Made by a program: the position numbers and the translations under genes. Source: Acidovorax sp. SRB_14 (GTDB lineage Bacteria > Pseudomonadota > Gammaproteobacteria > Burkholderiales > Burkholderiaceae_C). From it: 64,000 nucleotides of DNA. Of the stretch, positions 38,179-46,924 are shown in pieces (position 1 is the first letter of the stretch; every line of letters begins with the position of its first letter). The notes below the pieces were generated by a model. That model was not told the DNA's origin. It ran no database searches and was given only the letters and a program-made list of their open reading frames with translations. The stretch spans positions 101,689 to 165,688 of the forward strand of contig NZ_MWOK01000007.1 in NCBI RefSeq assembly GCF_012932145.1, read 5' to 3'.

Positions 38179-38650
38179 TTGGGCTCTCAGCTCCCTCTTT
38201 TTCCAGCGCGTGAATATATGCACTTCCATCTTCTGGTTCGTAGACCGAAATGCGGGCCACGGCCAGCTCTTGTTCCTGGTGGTGGATGTGGCAGTCAAAC
38301 ATGCCTAGGCCGTTGTCAGCCACCAACTCGCAGTGCACGCTCACGCGCAGGCAAGTTCCGGGGGCAAAAAATGCCTGCGTGGCGTTGTATTTGCGCGTGC
38401 CCAGCAAAAAGCCCAGTTTGACGGGCTCGCTCTTTTGCACCGCCTGCCAGCCCGCCCAGGCAGCCACGGTCTGGGCCATGTATTCCAGCCCTACCCAGGC
38501 CGGCATGCCGGCGTCTTGCAAAAACAGCCCGTCGCAGGGTACGGTCACCTCAGCCACCGCGCTTTCGTTGTCGGCATCCAGCAAACGGTCCAGCAGCAGC
38601 ATCGCGCTGCGGTGCGGCACGTAATTCTCAATGGGTAAAAATTCAGGCAT
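38171..38650 (-). CDS. 3-hydroxyacyl-ACP dehydratase, hotdog fold (ApeP-like)
   Basis: Protein of 159 aa starting MPEFLPIENYVPHRSAMLLLDRLL; the YVPHRSAMLLLD box contains the FabA/FabZ-like catalytic His, and VGLEYMAQTVAAWAGW is the hotdog helix. Removes water to create each double bond of the polyene. In known APE systems this subunit pairs with the other dehydratase (ApeI), here the C-terminal domain of the AMP-ligase. Confidence 0.85.
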   Translation of the reverse strand: MPEFLPIENYVPHRSAMLLLDRLLDADNESAVAEVTVPCDGLFLQDAGMPAWVGLEYMAQTVAAWAGWQAVQKSEPVKLGFLLGTRKYNATQAFFAPGTCLRVSVHCELVADNGLGMFDCHIHHQEQELAVARISVYEPEDGSAYIHALEKEGAESPNE

Positions 38651-38663
38651 CACATAACCACCT

Positions 38664-39857
38664 TCATGTCGCTTCAAACAGCAAGGCGCTGTTGCTGCCG
38701 CCAAAGGCAAAGGAATTACTCATCACGGCGCGCACCGGGCGGCCCAGTTGCGTGCCCGGCTGCACCACGGCCAGCGCCGGCAGCTGGGCATCTGCAGCGC
38801 CATCCCACCAGTGAACGGGCAGCTTTCCCTCTGGGTTGCTCTGAAGCACCTGCCAGGCAATGGCAGCCTCCAGCGCACCAGCGGCGGCCAGGGCATGCCC
38901 AGTCAGGGGTTTGGTGGAGCTGACTGCGACCTCTGCACCAAACACCGCTGCCACGGCCTTGCTCTCCATCGCATCGTTGTGCTGCGTGGCCGTGCCGTGC
39001 AGGTTGACATAGTCCACCTGCGCCGCAACCATGTCCGCGCGTTGCAAGGCTTGCTGCATGGCGGCCACAGCCCCCTGACCCGAGGGGTCTGGCGCCGACA
39101 TATGGTGGGCATCTTGAGATTCACCCCAACCGGCCAACCGCACAGGGCCGCGATCACGGCTCAGCACAAAAAAGGCCGCAGCCTCGCCCAGATTGATGCC
39201 ATTGCGGTTGGCCGACAAGGGATTGCAGCGCTGCGCAGACACGGCCTCCAGAGCACTGAAGCCCGCAACGGTGAAGCGGCACAGGGCATCCACGCCACCG
39301 GCGACCACGGCATCCACCATGCCCGAACGCAACAGACGGGCCGCCGACGCCAAGGCCTTGGCACCTGATGAGCAGGCGGTTGAAATAGTGTGTGCAGGCC
39401 CCTGAATGCCCAAATGCTGGGCCAGGAACACGGCCACATTTCCCATTTCCTGTACCGCATAGTTAAAACCCTGCGGAAATTGCCCATGTTGCTGGAGGCC
39501 GCTGGCCGCAGCTTCGCCTTCTTGCACTCCAGCCGTACTGGTGCCGACGATCAACGCCACGCGTGCCGGGCCCCATTTCGCAACGGCTTGGTCGATATCG
39601 GCACGCAAATCCCGCACAGCGGCCCAGGCCAGCGCATTGTTACGAGAGCGTTGCCAGGCGGGAGCAAAGTCCAGCGCTGGCAGTACCACGCTGGACGGCA
39701 AGCAGCCCAGCGGGAGCTGCCGCCCCGAGGAGTAGCAATCGGTCCACGTCAAAGCCTGCGGATCGGTCACAGAAAAAATCTGATCTCGCAGGCTTTGCGC
39801 ATCTGTGCCCAAGGCGCTGTATGCGCTGGCTGCATGCATGAACACATGGGCTTTCAT
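38664..39857 (-). CDS. Beta-ketoacyl synthase (ApeO-like)
   Basis: Protein of 397 aa with C162 in ISTACSSGAKAL, H287 in NLHGTATQ and H321 in KPLTGHALAAAGALE, so all catalytic residues are present. In aryl polyene systems this ketosynthase works with a chain-length-factor partner; that partner is the first gene of this operon. The start at 39857 overlaps the lipoprotein gene by four bases (ATGA). Confidence 0.92.
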   Translation of the reverse strand: MKAHVFMHAASAYSALGTDAQSLRDQIFSVTDPQALTWTDCYSSGRQLPLGCLPSSVVLPALDFAPAWQRSRNNALAWAAVRDLRADIDQAVAKWGPARVALIVGTSTAGVQEGEAAASGLQQHGQFPQGFNYAVQEMGNVAVFLAQHLGIQGPAHTISTACSSGAKALASAARLLRSGMVDAVVAGGVDALCRFTVAGFSALEAVSAQRCNPLSANRNGINLGEAAAFFVLSRDRGPVRLAGWGESQDAHHMSAPDPSGQGAVAAMQQALQRADMVAAQVDYVNLHGTATQHNDAMESKAVAAVFGAEVAVSSTKPLTGHALAAAGALEAAIAWQVLQSNPEGKLPVHWWDGAADAQLPALAVVQPGTQLGRPVRAVMSNSFAFGGSNSALLFEAT

Positions 39858-40462
39858 GGCCGCTCCAACGATACAGGGCACAAGGCTGTGCCTTCGGGCG
39901 ACTCGATGCGCAGCGACCAGCTGGCTTGCGGGTAGACGATTTCCAGCGTCTTGGGCCCGACATAGCGCACCAGTTTCTGCACATGATCCCCACGCACCAG
40001 CTGACGGCTGCTGGCATCCACCGCTACGCGCCAAGGGGATTGCACGGCTTGCTGCACCGCATTTGCAGGCCACAGGGCCAGCTGCAAATCGCTGAGAACT
40101 TGCTGTGGTGCCAGCTGCGCTGGCCACCAGCGCGACAGCTGCTGATCGAATTTCTGACCGTTCCATAGCAAGGTTCCCATGCGCTGTCCCATATGGAAGA
40201 TGGCCAGGCGCACCACCTGGGCATCCACCTCCAGCAAAGCCTCCAGCTCTTGCGGAGCCTGGTTCGGGGGCAAGACGGTCAAGCGCTGCTGCACGGACAC
40301 AGCACAGCCCAAAGCAGCCGGGGACAGCGCCAGCAGCGGTGCTGACTCAGATTGCCCAGCAACACCTGCATCGACCGATACCGATGGCACCGAGCTACAG
40401 CCAGCCAGCAAGGACTGCAACACGCCCAAGCCCAAGCCTGACATCCAGCCGCGCAACGGCAT
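39854..40462 (-). CDS. DUF3261-type lipoprotein of the APE operon
   Basis: Protein of 202 aa with a lipoprotein signal peptide, lipobox LLAGCSS with Cys near residue 22. The mature part has LSRWWPAQLAPQQVLSDLQL, VKLVRY-like and SLRIESPEGTAL segments, which match the DUF3261 proteins that accompany APE clusters. Probably anchored in the outer membrane and involved in delivering or holding the polyene lipid; inference from context. Sits between the flavoenzyme and the ketosynthase. Confidence 0.75.
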   Translation of the reverse strand: MPLRGWMSGLGLGVLQSLLAGCSSVPSVSVDAGVAGQSESAPLLALSPAALGCAVSVQQRLTVLPPNQAPQELEALLEVDAQVVRLAIFHMGQRMGTLLWNGQKFDQQLSRWWPAQLAPQQVLSDLQLALWPANAVQQAVQSPWRVAVDASSRQLVRGDHVQKLVRYVGPKTLEIVYPQASWSLRIESPEGTALCPVSLERP

Positions 40463-40494
40463 CGTGCTTACGCTCTTGCTCACGCGGGCACTGC

Positions 40495-41736
40495 CTACGC
40501 AGCCTGCAAACGGCACAGCTCACCCAGCACACGCAAGCGTCGTTGGGGCTCGGCCACATAAGGGTTCTTCTGGTCCCACGCGTAGCCAGCCAAAATGGAG
40601 GCGATCATGCGGCGTATCTCAGGGCTATGGCCTTCGTGGAAGATCACATCCTGAAAGCCGCCGTCATACCAGCCCTGCACAAAAGCACGGAAGGTATTGA
40701 CCCCCGCCTGCAGCGGCACGGCATAGTCCTGCTGCCAATCCACGGTCTCGCCCTGCCACATGCGCTCAATGCACTGGGCAGCCAGGCTGGCCGACTTGAA
40801 GGCAATCGTCACGCCGCTGGAGAACACCGGGTCCAGAAACTCCCCGGCATTGCCAAGCAAAGCAAAGCCCTTGCCCCACAGCGAAGTTACATTGGCCGAA
40901 TAACCGGTAATGGAGCGGCCCGGCGTATCCCAGTGCACATTGCGCAGCACATGCGACAGGCTCGGAGTCTCAGCAATGATGGCGCGCAAACGCTCCACTT
41001 CCGTGCCTTGGTAGCCCGCCAAAAACTCCGGCGTAGCCACCACGCCTTGCGAGCAACGGCCGTTGGAAAACGGAATGGTCCAGAACCAGACATCCTGGTG
41101 TAAGGGGTGCACCGAGATCAGTATCTTGTTGCGGTCCATCTCACCAGAAGCAATGCGGTCTTCAATGTGGGTAAAAAGCGCACCGCGCACGGGGAAGTCG
41201 GAAGGCTGCTCCAGCGCCAGCAAGCGCGGCAGGATCCGGGCAAAGCCGCTGGCATCCAGCAGGTAACGGGCCTGCACCACATATTCCTCACCTTCGGGCG
41301 AGCGGGCCATCACCTGCGGCTGATCGCCAGAGACATCGACGGCGGTCACCGTGTGGCGGTAGCGAATCTCGGCACCAACCTTCTCTGCCGCATCGGCCAG
41401 TACTTTGTCAAAGTTGGCGCGCTGCACCTGGTAGGTCGTACCCCAGCCAGCTGAGAACTTGTCGCGAAAATCAAAAGCCGTACGCAAATCGCCCTTGGCA
41501 AAAGCGGCGCCATTCTTGTACTGGAAACCGGCTTCCACCACGTCCTGCAGCATGCCCGCTTCTTCGATGTAGGCCATGCTCTGGGGCAGCAAGCTCTCAC
41601 CAATAGAAAAACGCGGGAACGTCTCTTTTTCCAGAATCAATACCTTGCGGCCTTGCTTGCGCAGCAGGCCTGCGGCCACAGCGCCCGAAGGGCCTGCACC
41701 CACAATCAAAATCTCTGTTTGTTCTACTCGACGCAT
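40495..41736 (-). CDS. FAD-dependent halogenase-like flavoprotein of the APE operon
   Basis: Protein of 413 aa. GAGPSG at 13-18 binds FAD, LILEKETFPRFSIGESLLP (GESLLP at 46-51) follows, K74 lies in FQYKNGAAF, WFWTIP occupies 217-222, and GNAGEFLDPVFSSGVTIAF is in the FAD-contact helix. The WxWxIP motif and the Lys are hallmarks of flavin-dependent halogenases (PltA/CmlS/tryptophan halogenase group). It may halogenate the aryl head group, or act as a reductase-like relative. No separate flavin reductase gene is in the operon. ATG at 41736 follows AAAAAGGAGTGGAA, a strong ribosome site. Confidence 0.82.
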   Translation of the reverse strand: MRRVEQTEILIVGAGPSGAVAAGLLRKQGRKVLILEKETFPRFSIGESLLPQSMAYIEEAGMLQDVVEAGFQYKNGAAFAKGDLRTAFDFRDKFSAGWGTTYQVQRANFDKVLADAAEKVGAEIRYRHTVTAVDVSGDQPQVMARSPEGEEYVVQARYLLDASGFARILPRLLALEQPSDFPVRGALFTHIEDRIASGEMDRNKILISVHPLHQDVWFWTIPFSNGRCSQGVVATPEFLAGYQGTEVERLRAIIAETPSLSHVLRNVHWDTPGRSITGYSANVTSLWGKGFALLGNAGEFLDPVFSSGVTIAFKSASLAAQCIERMWQGETVDWQQDYAVPLQAGVNTFRAFVQGWYDGGFQDVIFHEGHSPEIRRMIASILAGYAWDQKNPYVAEPQRRLRVLGELCRLQAA

Positions 41737-41851
41737 TTCCACTCCTTTTTGGCATGGCTCTGTACCGGATGGGCACGGCTGCCAGGCCACCTTTCTTATC
41801 GTTTAGATCAATAAAACGGTGTTGGAACCGCTGTCGATCATTGGAATCACT

Positions 41852-44218
41852 TTAGGCCTTGCCACTCTTGGCCGTTACTGGGCTGCGAAACAGCGGCGCC
41901 AGCACCAGCACCAGGGGCAAGCCCAGCATCAAGGTGATGCCAAAGGCTTTCAAAGCCGGTGTCTGCGACAAGCCCAGCAAACCAAAAGACAGCCAGGTAC
42001 TGCCCGCACCAACCACCACAGCCAACCAAGCATGGGGATCATCTTCGTGCTCTTGCAAGAAGATGCCGTAATCAATGCCTACGCCCAGCAACAACATCAG
42101 TGCCAGCACGTTGAACAGCTGCCAAGGCATGCCCAGCACCGCCATCACCAGCACCACGGCCAGGCTGGCCAGCACCGTGGGCACCCAGGCCCGCCAGGCC
42201 TTGCGGCCAAAGCGCAGGCACAGAGCCGCCAGCACCAATACATGGCCCAGAACCAACAACTCGGTCATGGAAATCCGGTAGCGCTGTAGCAAACCCGATA
42301 TTTCTGCGGGTTTGTCCACCCAGGTCACACCTTCCAGGCCTTGAGCCGCCTGCTCCAAAGCCGGCAATGCCTCCTGGCCACGCACACCTCGCAGCATCAA
42401 CATGCTGCGGTACACACCGCCTTGCTCGCCCAACCAGAGGGGACGGGCAGCTGCCGCAATTGGCTGCGCCAGCCAGGCTTGCACGGTCAATGGTGGTGCA
42501 GGTTTGGCGGCAGCCGGTTCAAAGGACTCGCCTAACTGGACGTTGACGCCTTGCAGCACCACCTTTTGCACATGCTCCACCAGCTGGGCATTGCTGGCCT
42601 GGCGCTGCGCCGAAGGCACCCAGTCCGACACGGCGCTATAACCCGCTAACTGCTTTTGCAGCACCAAGGCATCCAGCCGCTCCTTGAGCGCTTCTTCGCG
42701 CTGCAACACCTCTTGTGAATCGCTGCCTTTGACCAGGTAGAACTGCGCCGGGCTGGGCAAACCCAGCATTTCGCTGACCTGGCGCTGCTGCGCAACCAGA
42801 CTGCTGGATGCGTTTTGCAACTGGCGCACATCGTCTTGCACATTCAGCCATTGGCCTTGCCACAGCGCCAAGCCAGCGACGATGCACAGCAACAGTGACC
42901 CCGCAAATGCCTGACGCCAGCGCGGCCACGCCGACAATGTCTGACCAATGCACGTCGCCACGCGGCTGGCGGGCACCGTGCCCCGGTCCAGCCAAGGGAA
43001 CCAGCACACCACTGTAAGCATGGCTGCCGCCAAGCCCACCACCGAAAACACAGCCATCTGCCGCAAGCCCGGAAACGCAGCAGCCCCCAGCGCTAGATAT
43101 GCAATCATGCTGGTGCCCAACGCTAGCCACAGGGCTGGCAGCAAGCCACGCATCAGCCCATGGGGCGTGCGCTGTGGCTCGCCCTGGCGGGCTGCAAAGT
43201 AATGGATGCCATAGTCCTCGGCCACCCCCACCAGGCTGGCGCCAAACACCAGGGTCAGCAGATGCACTTGGTCAAACAGCAGCGCCGTCACGCTCAATGC
43301 CACGGCCGTGCCGACCAGCAGGGACACGCCGACTAAAAACACTGGTCGCACCGAACGGAATGCTAGCCAGGCCAGCAGCAGCACCCCGGCCAAGGAGCCC
43401 CAGCCAATGGTGTTGATCTCGCCATGCGCCTGCACTGCAGCGACCTCGGCGTGCAACGGCACGCCAGCCACTAGCATGCGGGCATCCGGCCAGGATGTCT
43501 GCACCTGGGCTAGCGCCTGCTGCAGGGCCTCATCCAGCACCGGCTCACCCGAGAGGCGGAAGGCCGAGCCCGTCAAAGCGTACTGCAATACCACCCATTG
43601 CTGGCCGTCTGCCGCCACCCACAACTCGCCATCACGGAGCCGGGCCTGGCTTTGTGCGGCGCGGGTCGTCCACCACTGGGTCCACAAGCCCAGCGGGTCG
43701 CTCACCCAGTCCGACAGGCGTGCCTGCACGCCCGGTTGGTACAAGTCCTGCAACGCCTGCTGCACCAGTGCAACGTCTGAGGTCTTGGGCAATTGCTCAC
43801 GCTGCGGCGCTGTCAGCAGCCGCTCGCGCCAAGGGTGGTAAAAGTCTAGCGCTGCTTGCATCGAGGTCTGGCGCGCAATGGCTTCCTCGCGCAGCGGTAC
43901 ATGCGTCTGTCCTGCCAACTGATCGCGAAATTGCTGTGCCGCCGCACGCGTGTCTTGCCACTGGGCTGTACCCAGCACCACCACCATCTGGCGCGAGAGC
44001 TGATCGGCCATCTGCTGGGTGACCAGCGCAATATCGGGCGCCTGCTCATTGATGGGCAACAGCGCCAGCACATCAGTGTCGATGCGGTCTTGCTGCCAAA
44101 AGCGCCATTGGTGCGCGCCCACACAGATAACAAACAGTAGCCAGCCAATGGCTGCCCAGCGCCACAAGTGGCCGGGCGCCGCATCGCTCATTGCGGCGAA
44201 ATCTTGGGAATGCGGCAT
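41852..44218 (-). CDS. MMPL/RND-family exporter (ApeM-like)
   Basis: Protein of 788 aa with two repeats of one plus five membrane segments and large periplasmic loops. The first membrane block has GWGSLAGVLLLAWLAFRSV, LVGVAEDYGIHYFAARQGEPQRTPHGLM and the second has LLGVGIDYGIFLQEHEDD, the D-Y-G-I motif of the proton relay. Probably lifts the polyene lipid across the inner membrane. Starts 12 bases after the LolA-like gene and is the largest protein of the operon. Confidence 0.9.
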   Translation of the reverse strand: MPHSQDFAAMSDAAPGHLWRWAAIGWLLFVICVGAHQWRFWQQDRIDTDVLALLPINEQAPDIALVTQQMADQLSRQMVVVLGTAQWQDTRAAAQQFRDQLAGQTHVPLREEAIARQTSMQAALDFYHPWRERLLTAPQREQLPKTSDVALVQQALQDLYQPGVQARLSDWVSDPLGLWTQWWTTRAAQSQARLRDGELWVAADGQQWVVLQYALTGSAFRLSGEPVLDEALQQALAQVQTSWPDARMLVAGVPLHAEVAAVQAHGEINTIGWGSLAGVLLLAWLAFRSVRPVFLVGVSLLVGTAVALSVTALLFDQVHLLTLVFGASLVGVAEDYGIHYFAARQGEPQRTPHGLMRGLLPALWLALGTSMIAYLALGAAAFPGLRQMAVFSVVGLAAAMLTVVCWFPWLDRGTVPASRVATCIGQTLSAWPRWRQAFAGSLLLCIVAGLALWQGQWLNVQDDVRQLQNASSSLVAQQRQVSEMLGLPSPAQFYLVKGSDSQEVLQREEALKERLDALVLQKQLAGYSAVSDWVPSAQRQASNAQLVEHVQKVVLQGVNVQLGESFEPAAAKPAPPLTVQAWLAQPIAAAARPLWLGEQGGVYRSMLMLRGVRGQEALPALEQAAQGLEGVTWVDKPAEISGLLQRYRISMTELLVLGHVLVLAALCLRFGRKAWRAWVPTVLASLAVVLVMAVLGMPWQLFNVLALMLLLGVGIDYGIFLQEHEDDPHAWLAVVVGAGSTWLSFGLLGLSQTPALKAFGITLMLGLPLVLVLAPLFRSPVTAKSGKA

Positions 44219-44230
44219 GCGGCTCTGGTG

Positions 44231-44911
44231 TTACTCAAACTGCGCCGCATCCCGAGCACGCAAAGTGCGCTCGGCGGTGGCTTCCAGAATTCGGATATGA
44301 CTGCTGTCACCCCGGGCTTCCTGCAGCTTGACGTCCTGCACAAACTGGTTGCCTTGCAGCTCTACATCCTTGAGCCACTGGGCCAGCATGGGGTCGCGCG
44401 GTACCAGGTGCAGCTTCCAGCCGCTGGCCTGTACCTGACCCGTAACTTCAAAGTATTGGGTCAGTTGCGCCAGATCGGCAGCCATTACGGCAAACAGCAT
44501 GGCATTGACCGTGCGCAGCACCGGCTCATCTTCGGCACGCATCTGCATGCTGACTTCGCCATCGCCACGGCGGGACTGCAAGCTGTCAGGCTTGACAATC
44601 AGCAGCGACTCAAAGGGCTGCACCACATGCCAGACGATGCCTTTGCCTCGCGCCGCCACAAAGTCCCCTGCGGAACGCAGAGGCTGCTTGAAGCCCTTGA
44701 TGGTCTTTTGCTGCTCAAAGCGGCCGCGCACTACGGGCGCATCCAGCACGCGCTGGCGCACCTGGGCCAGCAAGCTCTGAGTGGCAGCGTTACTGCTCGC
44801 AGCGTCTTTGGTTGGTGCTGCAGTCTGAGCCCCTTGCGCTGCGCCAAGCAGACCACCACACAGTAGGGCCACGCACAGCGCGCGTGGCAGCAAGCTTGCC
44901 AAGCCCTTCAT
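44231..44911 (-). CDS. LolA-like outer-membrane lipoprotein carrier (ApeL-like)
   Basis: Protein of 226 aa with a signal peptide (MKGLASLLPRALCVALLCGG..AQG-A). VVRGRFEQQKTIKGFKQPLRSAGDF and KGIVWHVVQPFESLLIVK match the LolA-related proteins that accompany polyene and glycolipid exporters. Periplasmic shuttle between the MMPL exporter and the outer membrane. Start at 44911 overlaps the thioesterase stop by four bases. Confidence 0.88.
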   Translation of the reverse strand: MKGLASLLPRALCVALLCGGLLGAAQGAQTAAPTKDAASSNAATQSLLAQVRQRVLDAPVVRGRFEQQKTIKGFKQPLRSAGDFVAARGKGIVWHVVQPFESLLIVKPDSLQSRRGDGEVSMQMRAEDEPVLRTVNAMLFAVMAADLAQLTQYFEVTGQVQASGWKLHLVPRDPMLAQWLKDVELQGNQFVQDVKLQEARGDSSHIRILEATAERTLRARDAAQFE

Positions 44912-45348
44912 GGCTGTACTCCCAAACGTTCCCACAGCACGGGCGGGCAGACAAAGCACATCTCTTTGGAGCGCATGTCCACCGCCACCTGAATGGTGTG
45001 GGCCGTGTTGATCTTCTGGCCGGTTTGCGCATCGCGCATCACGTAGTCGATGCGCAGGCGGTTTTCCCATTCCGTAATGTTTGCGCGGAGCTTGAGCGCT
45101 TGGCCAAAGGTGGCCGGGCGCACGTACTTGAGCCGCATATCCACCACTGGCCAAGCAAAGCCCGAATCGCGCATGCGCGGGTAGTCGTAGTCAAACTGCG
45201 CCAGCAAGGCGCTGCGTGCCAGCTCCAGATAGCGCACATAGTTGCCGTGGTAGACGATTTCCATGACGTCGATGTCATAGAACGCTGGGGCAATATCAAT
45301 CTCGCAGCTCAGACGCTCGCGCGAGGCCAGTTCTTTTTCAGTGGACAT
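44908..45348 (-). CDS. 4-hydroxybenzoyl-CoA thioesterase family protein (ApeK-like)
   Basis: Protein of 146 aa, hotdog fold. The YDIDVMEIVYHGNYVRYLE segment contains the active-site Asp (about residue 27) of 4HBT enzymes. Expected to release or edit acyl-ACP/CoA in polyene assembly. Start at 45348 overlaps the ammonia lyase gene by 11 bases. Confidence 0.88.
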   Translation of the reverse strand: MSTEKELASRERLSCEIDIAPAFYDIDVMEIVYHGNYVRYLELARSALLAQFDYDYPRMRDSGFAWPVVDMRLKYVRPATFGQALKLRANITEWENRLRIDYVMRDAQTGQKINTAHTIQVAVDMRSKEMCFVCPPVLWERLGVQP

Positions 45349-46888
45349 ACAAGCTCCAGGCCTGGGCGCGGATATCAACCAGCAAGCGCTGCAAGTCCTT
45401 ATCCAGAGCGCGGTCCTCCTCCACCAGGGCAATGCGCTCGGCCAGATCGGCAATCCAGGCCAACATGGTCTGACCCACGGGTACGTCGGCTTGCACGCGC
45501 TGGCGCAGCACCACGGCCTGGCGCGCAGCAATCAGCATGGCGGCTATCACTTGCTCGGTCAGCTCCAGCACCCGATGGGCATCGCGGGCGGCAATCGTGC
45601 CCATGCTCACCTTGTCCTGGTTATGGCACTCGGTAGAGCGCGAGAACACCGAAGCCGGCATGGTTTGCTTCAGAGCCTCCGCAGTCCAGGCCGAGACACT
45701 GATCTGCAATGCCTTGAGGCCGTGATTGATCGGCTGGCGTGCACCCTGCACGGCCGACAAATTGGGTGGCAGGCCCTGGCTGTAACGCGTATCTACCAAC
45801 AAGGCCAGTTGGCGATCCAGTAGATCGGCCACATTGGCCACTGCGGTTTTGAGCGCATCCATGGCAAAGGCAATATGGCCGCCGTAGAAGTGCCCGCCGT
45901 GCAGCACACGCTCCTGATCGGGCTCAATCAAGGGGTTGTCGTTGGCCGAGTTCAGCTCGCCTTCCACAAACTGGCGCATGAACGGCAAGGCATCTTCCAG
46001 CACGCCAATCACATGGGGCGCACAGCGCAGCGAATAGCGATCTTGCAGGCGGTGGGAGTTGCGCAGCGGCGCCTCAGCCACCAGGTCGCAGCGAATGCGT
46101 GCTGCGGCACGCTGCTGCCCAGGATGGGGCTTGGTCGCAAACAGGGTTTCATCAAAATGGTGAGCATTCCCTGCAATCCCCACAACGTTTGCAGCCGTAA
46201 TTCGGCATGCAAGGCGCGCTACATAATCCGCGCGTTGCCAGGCCAGGCAGGCCAGCGCCGTCATTACGGCCGTGCCGTTCATCAGGGCCAAGCCCTCCTT
46301 GGGGCGCAGCTTCAACGGTGTCGCGCCGGTTTGCCGGAAGGCATCTGCAGCGGGCATCACCTGCCCGCTCCACAGCACATCGCGCTCACCACACAGCACG
46401 GCGGCCACATAGGACAGTGGCGTCAAGTCGCCGCTGGCGCCCACCGAGCCTTCGGCCGGAATCTGCGGCAGGATGTCGTGGGTCAGCAAATGTTCGAGTT
46501 GCTGCAGCAAGGCCCAGCTCACAGCCGAAAAGCCCTGGCTCAGCGACGCTAGGCGGCAGGCCAGCACGGCACGTGTTTCCACCGCCGTCAGTAAACGTCC
46601 GGCACCACATCCGTGGTAGGTATAGAGGTGGTGGGGCAACTCGCTCACCAACTCCGGCGGCACGACCACAGTGCAAGAGTCACCATAGCCAGTGGTCACG
46701 CCATAGACCACACCGTCTTCGCGCAGCAAACGATCCAGGAAATCTGCCCCCTTCTGGATACGGGCGCGGAATTCGGGCGCAGGCGACAGCGCCGCCTTGG
46801 CCTGGCCATGGGCAATGGCAACGATTTGCTCAATCTTCAGCGGACTGCCATCAAAGAGGACAAGCGCAGGGCTGGCGTTCTGTGTCAT
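45338..46888 (-). CDS. Aromatic amino acid ammonia lyase (HAL/TAL/PAL family)
   Basis: Protein of 516 aa. The MIO cofactor forms from A151-S152-G153 in SVGASGDLTPLS; Y62 in YGVTTGYGDS is the catalytic base, and NSANDNPLIEPD and SVFSRSTECHNQDKVSMG are conserved. The substrate-selectivity pair reads Y91-H92 (YTYHGCGAG), unlike the S-H usual in HAL, H-L in Rhodobacter TAL and F-L in plant PAL. In this operon it probably makes the aryl starter (coumarate- or cinnamate-type acid). Exact amino acid uncertain. Confidence 0.9.
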   Translation of the reverse strand: MTQNASPALVLFDGSPLKIEQIVAIAHGQAKAALSPAPEFRARIQKGADFLDRLLREDGVVYGVTTGYGDSCTVVVPPELVSELPHHLYTYHGCGAGRLLTAVETRAVLACRLASLSQGFSAVSWALLQQLEHLLTHDILPQIPAEGSVGASGDLTPLSYVAAVLCGERDVLWSGQVMPAADAFRQTGATPLKLRPKEGLALMNGTAVMTALACLAWQRADYVARLACRITAANVVGIAGNAHHFDETLFATKPHPGQQRAAARIRCDLVAEAPLRNSHRLQDRYSLRCAPHVIGVLEDALPFMRQFVEGELNSANDNPLIEPDQERVLHGGHFYGGHIAFAMDALKTAVANVADLLDRQLALLVDTRYSQGLPPNLSAVQGARQPINHGLKALQISVSAWTAEALKQTMPASVFSRSTECHNQDKVSMGTIAARDAHRVLELTEQVIAAMLIAARQAVVLRQRVQADVPVGQTMLAWIADLAERIALVEEDRALDKDLQRLLVDIRAQAWSLYVH

Positions 46889-46924
46889 GCGAAAAAACTC
46901 ATTCGAAGAAGGTGGGAAAGCGCA

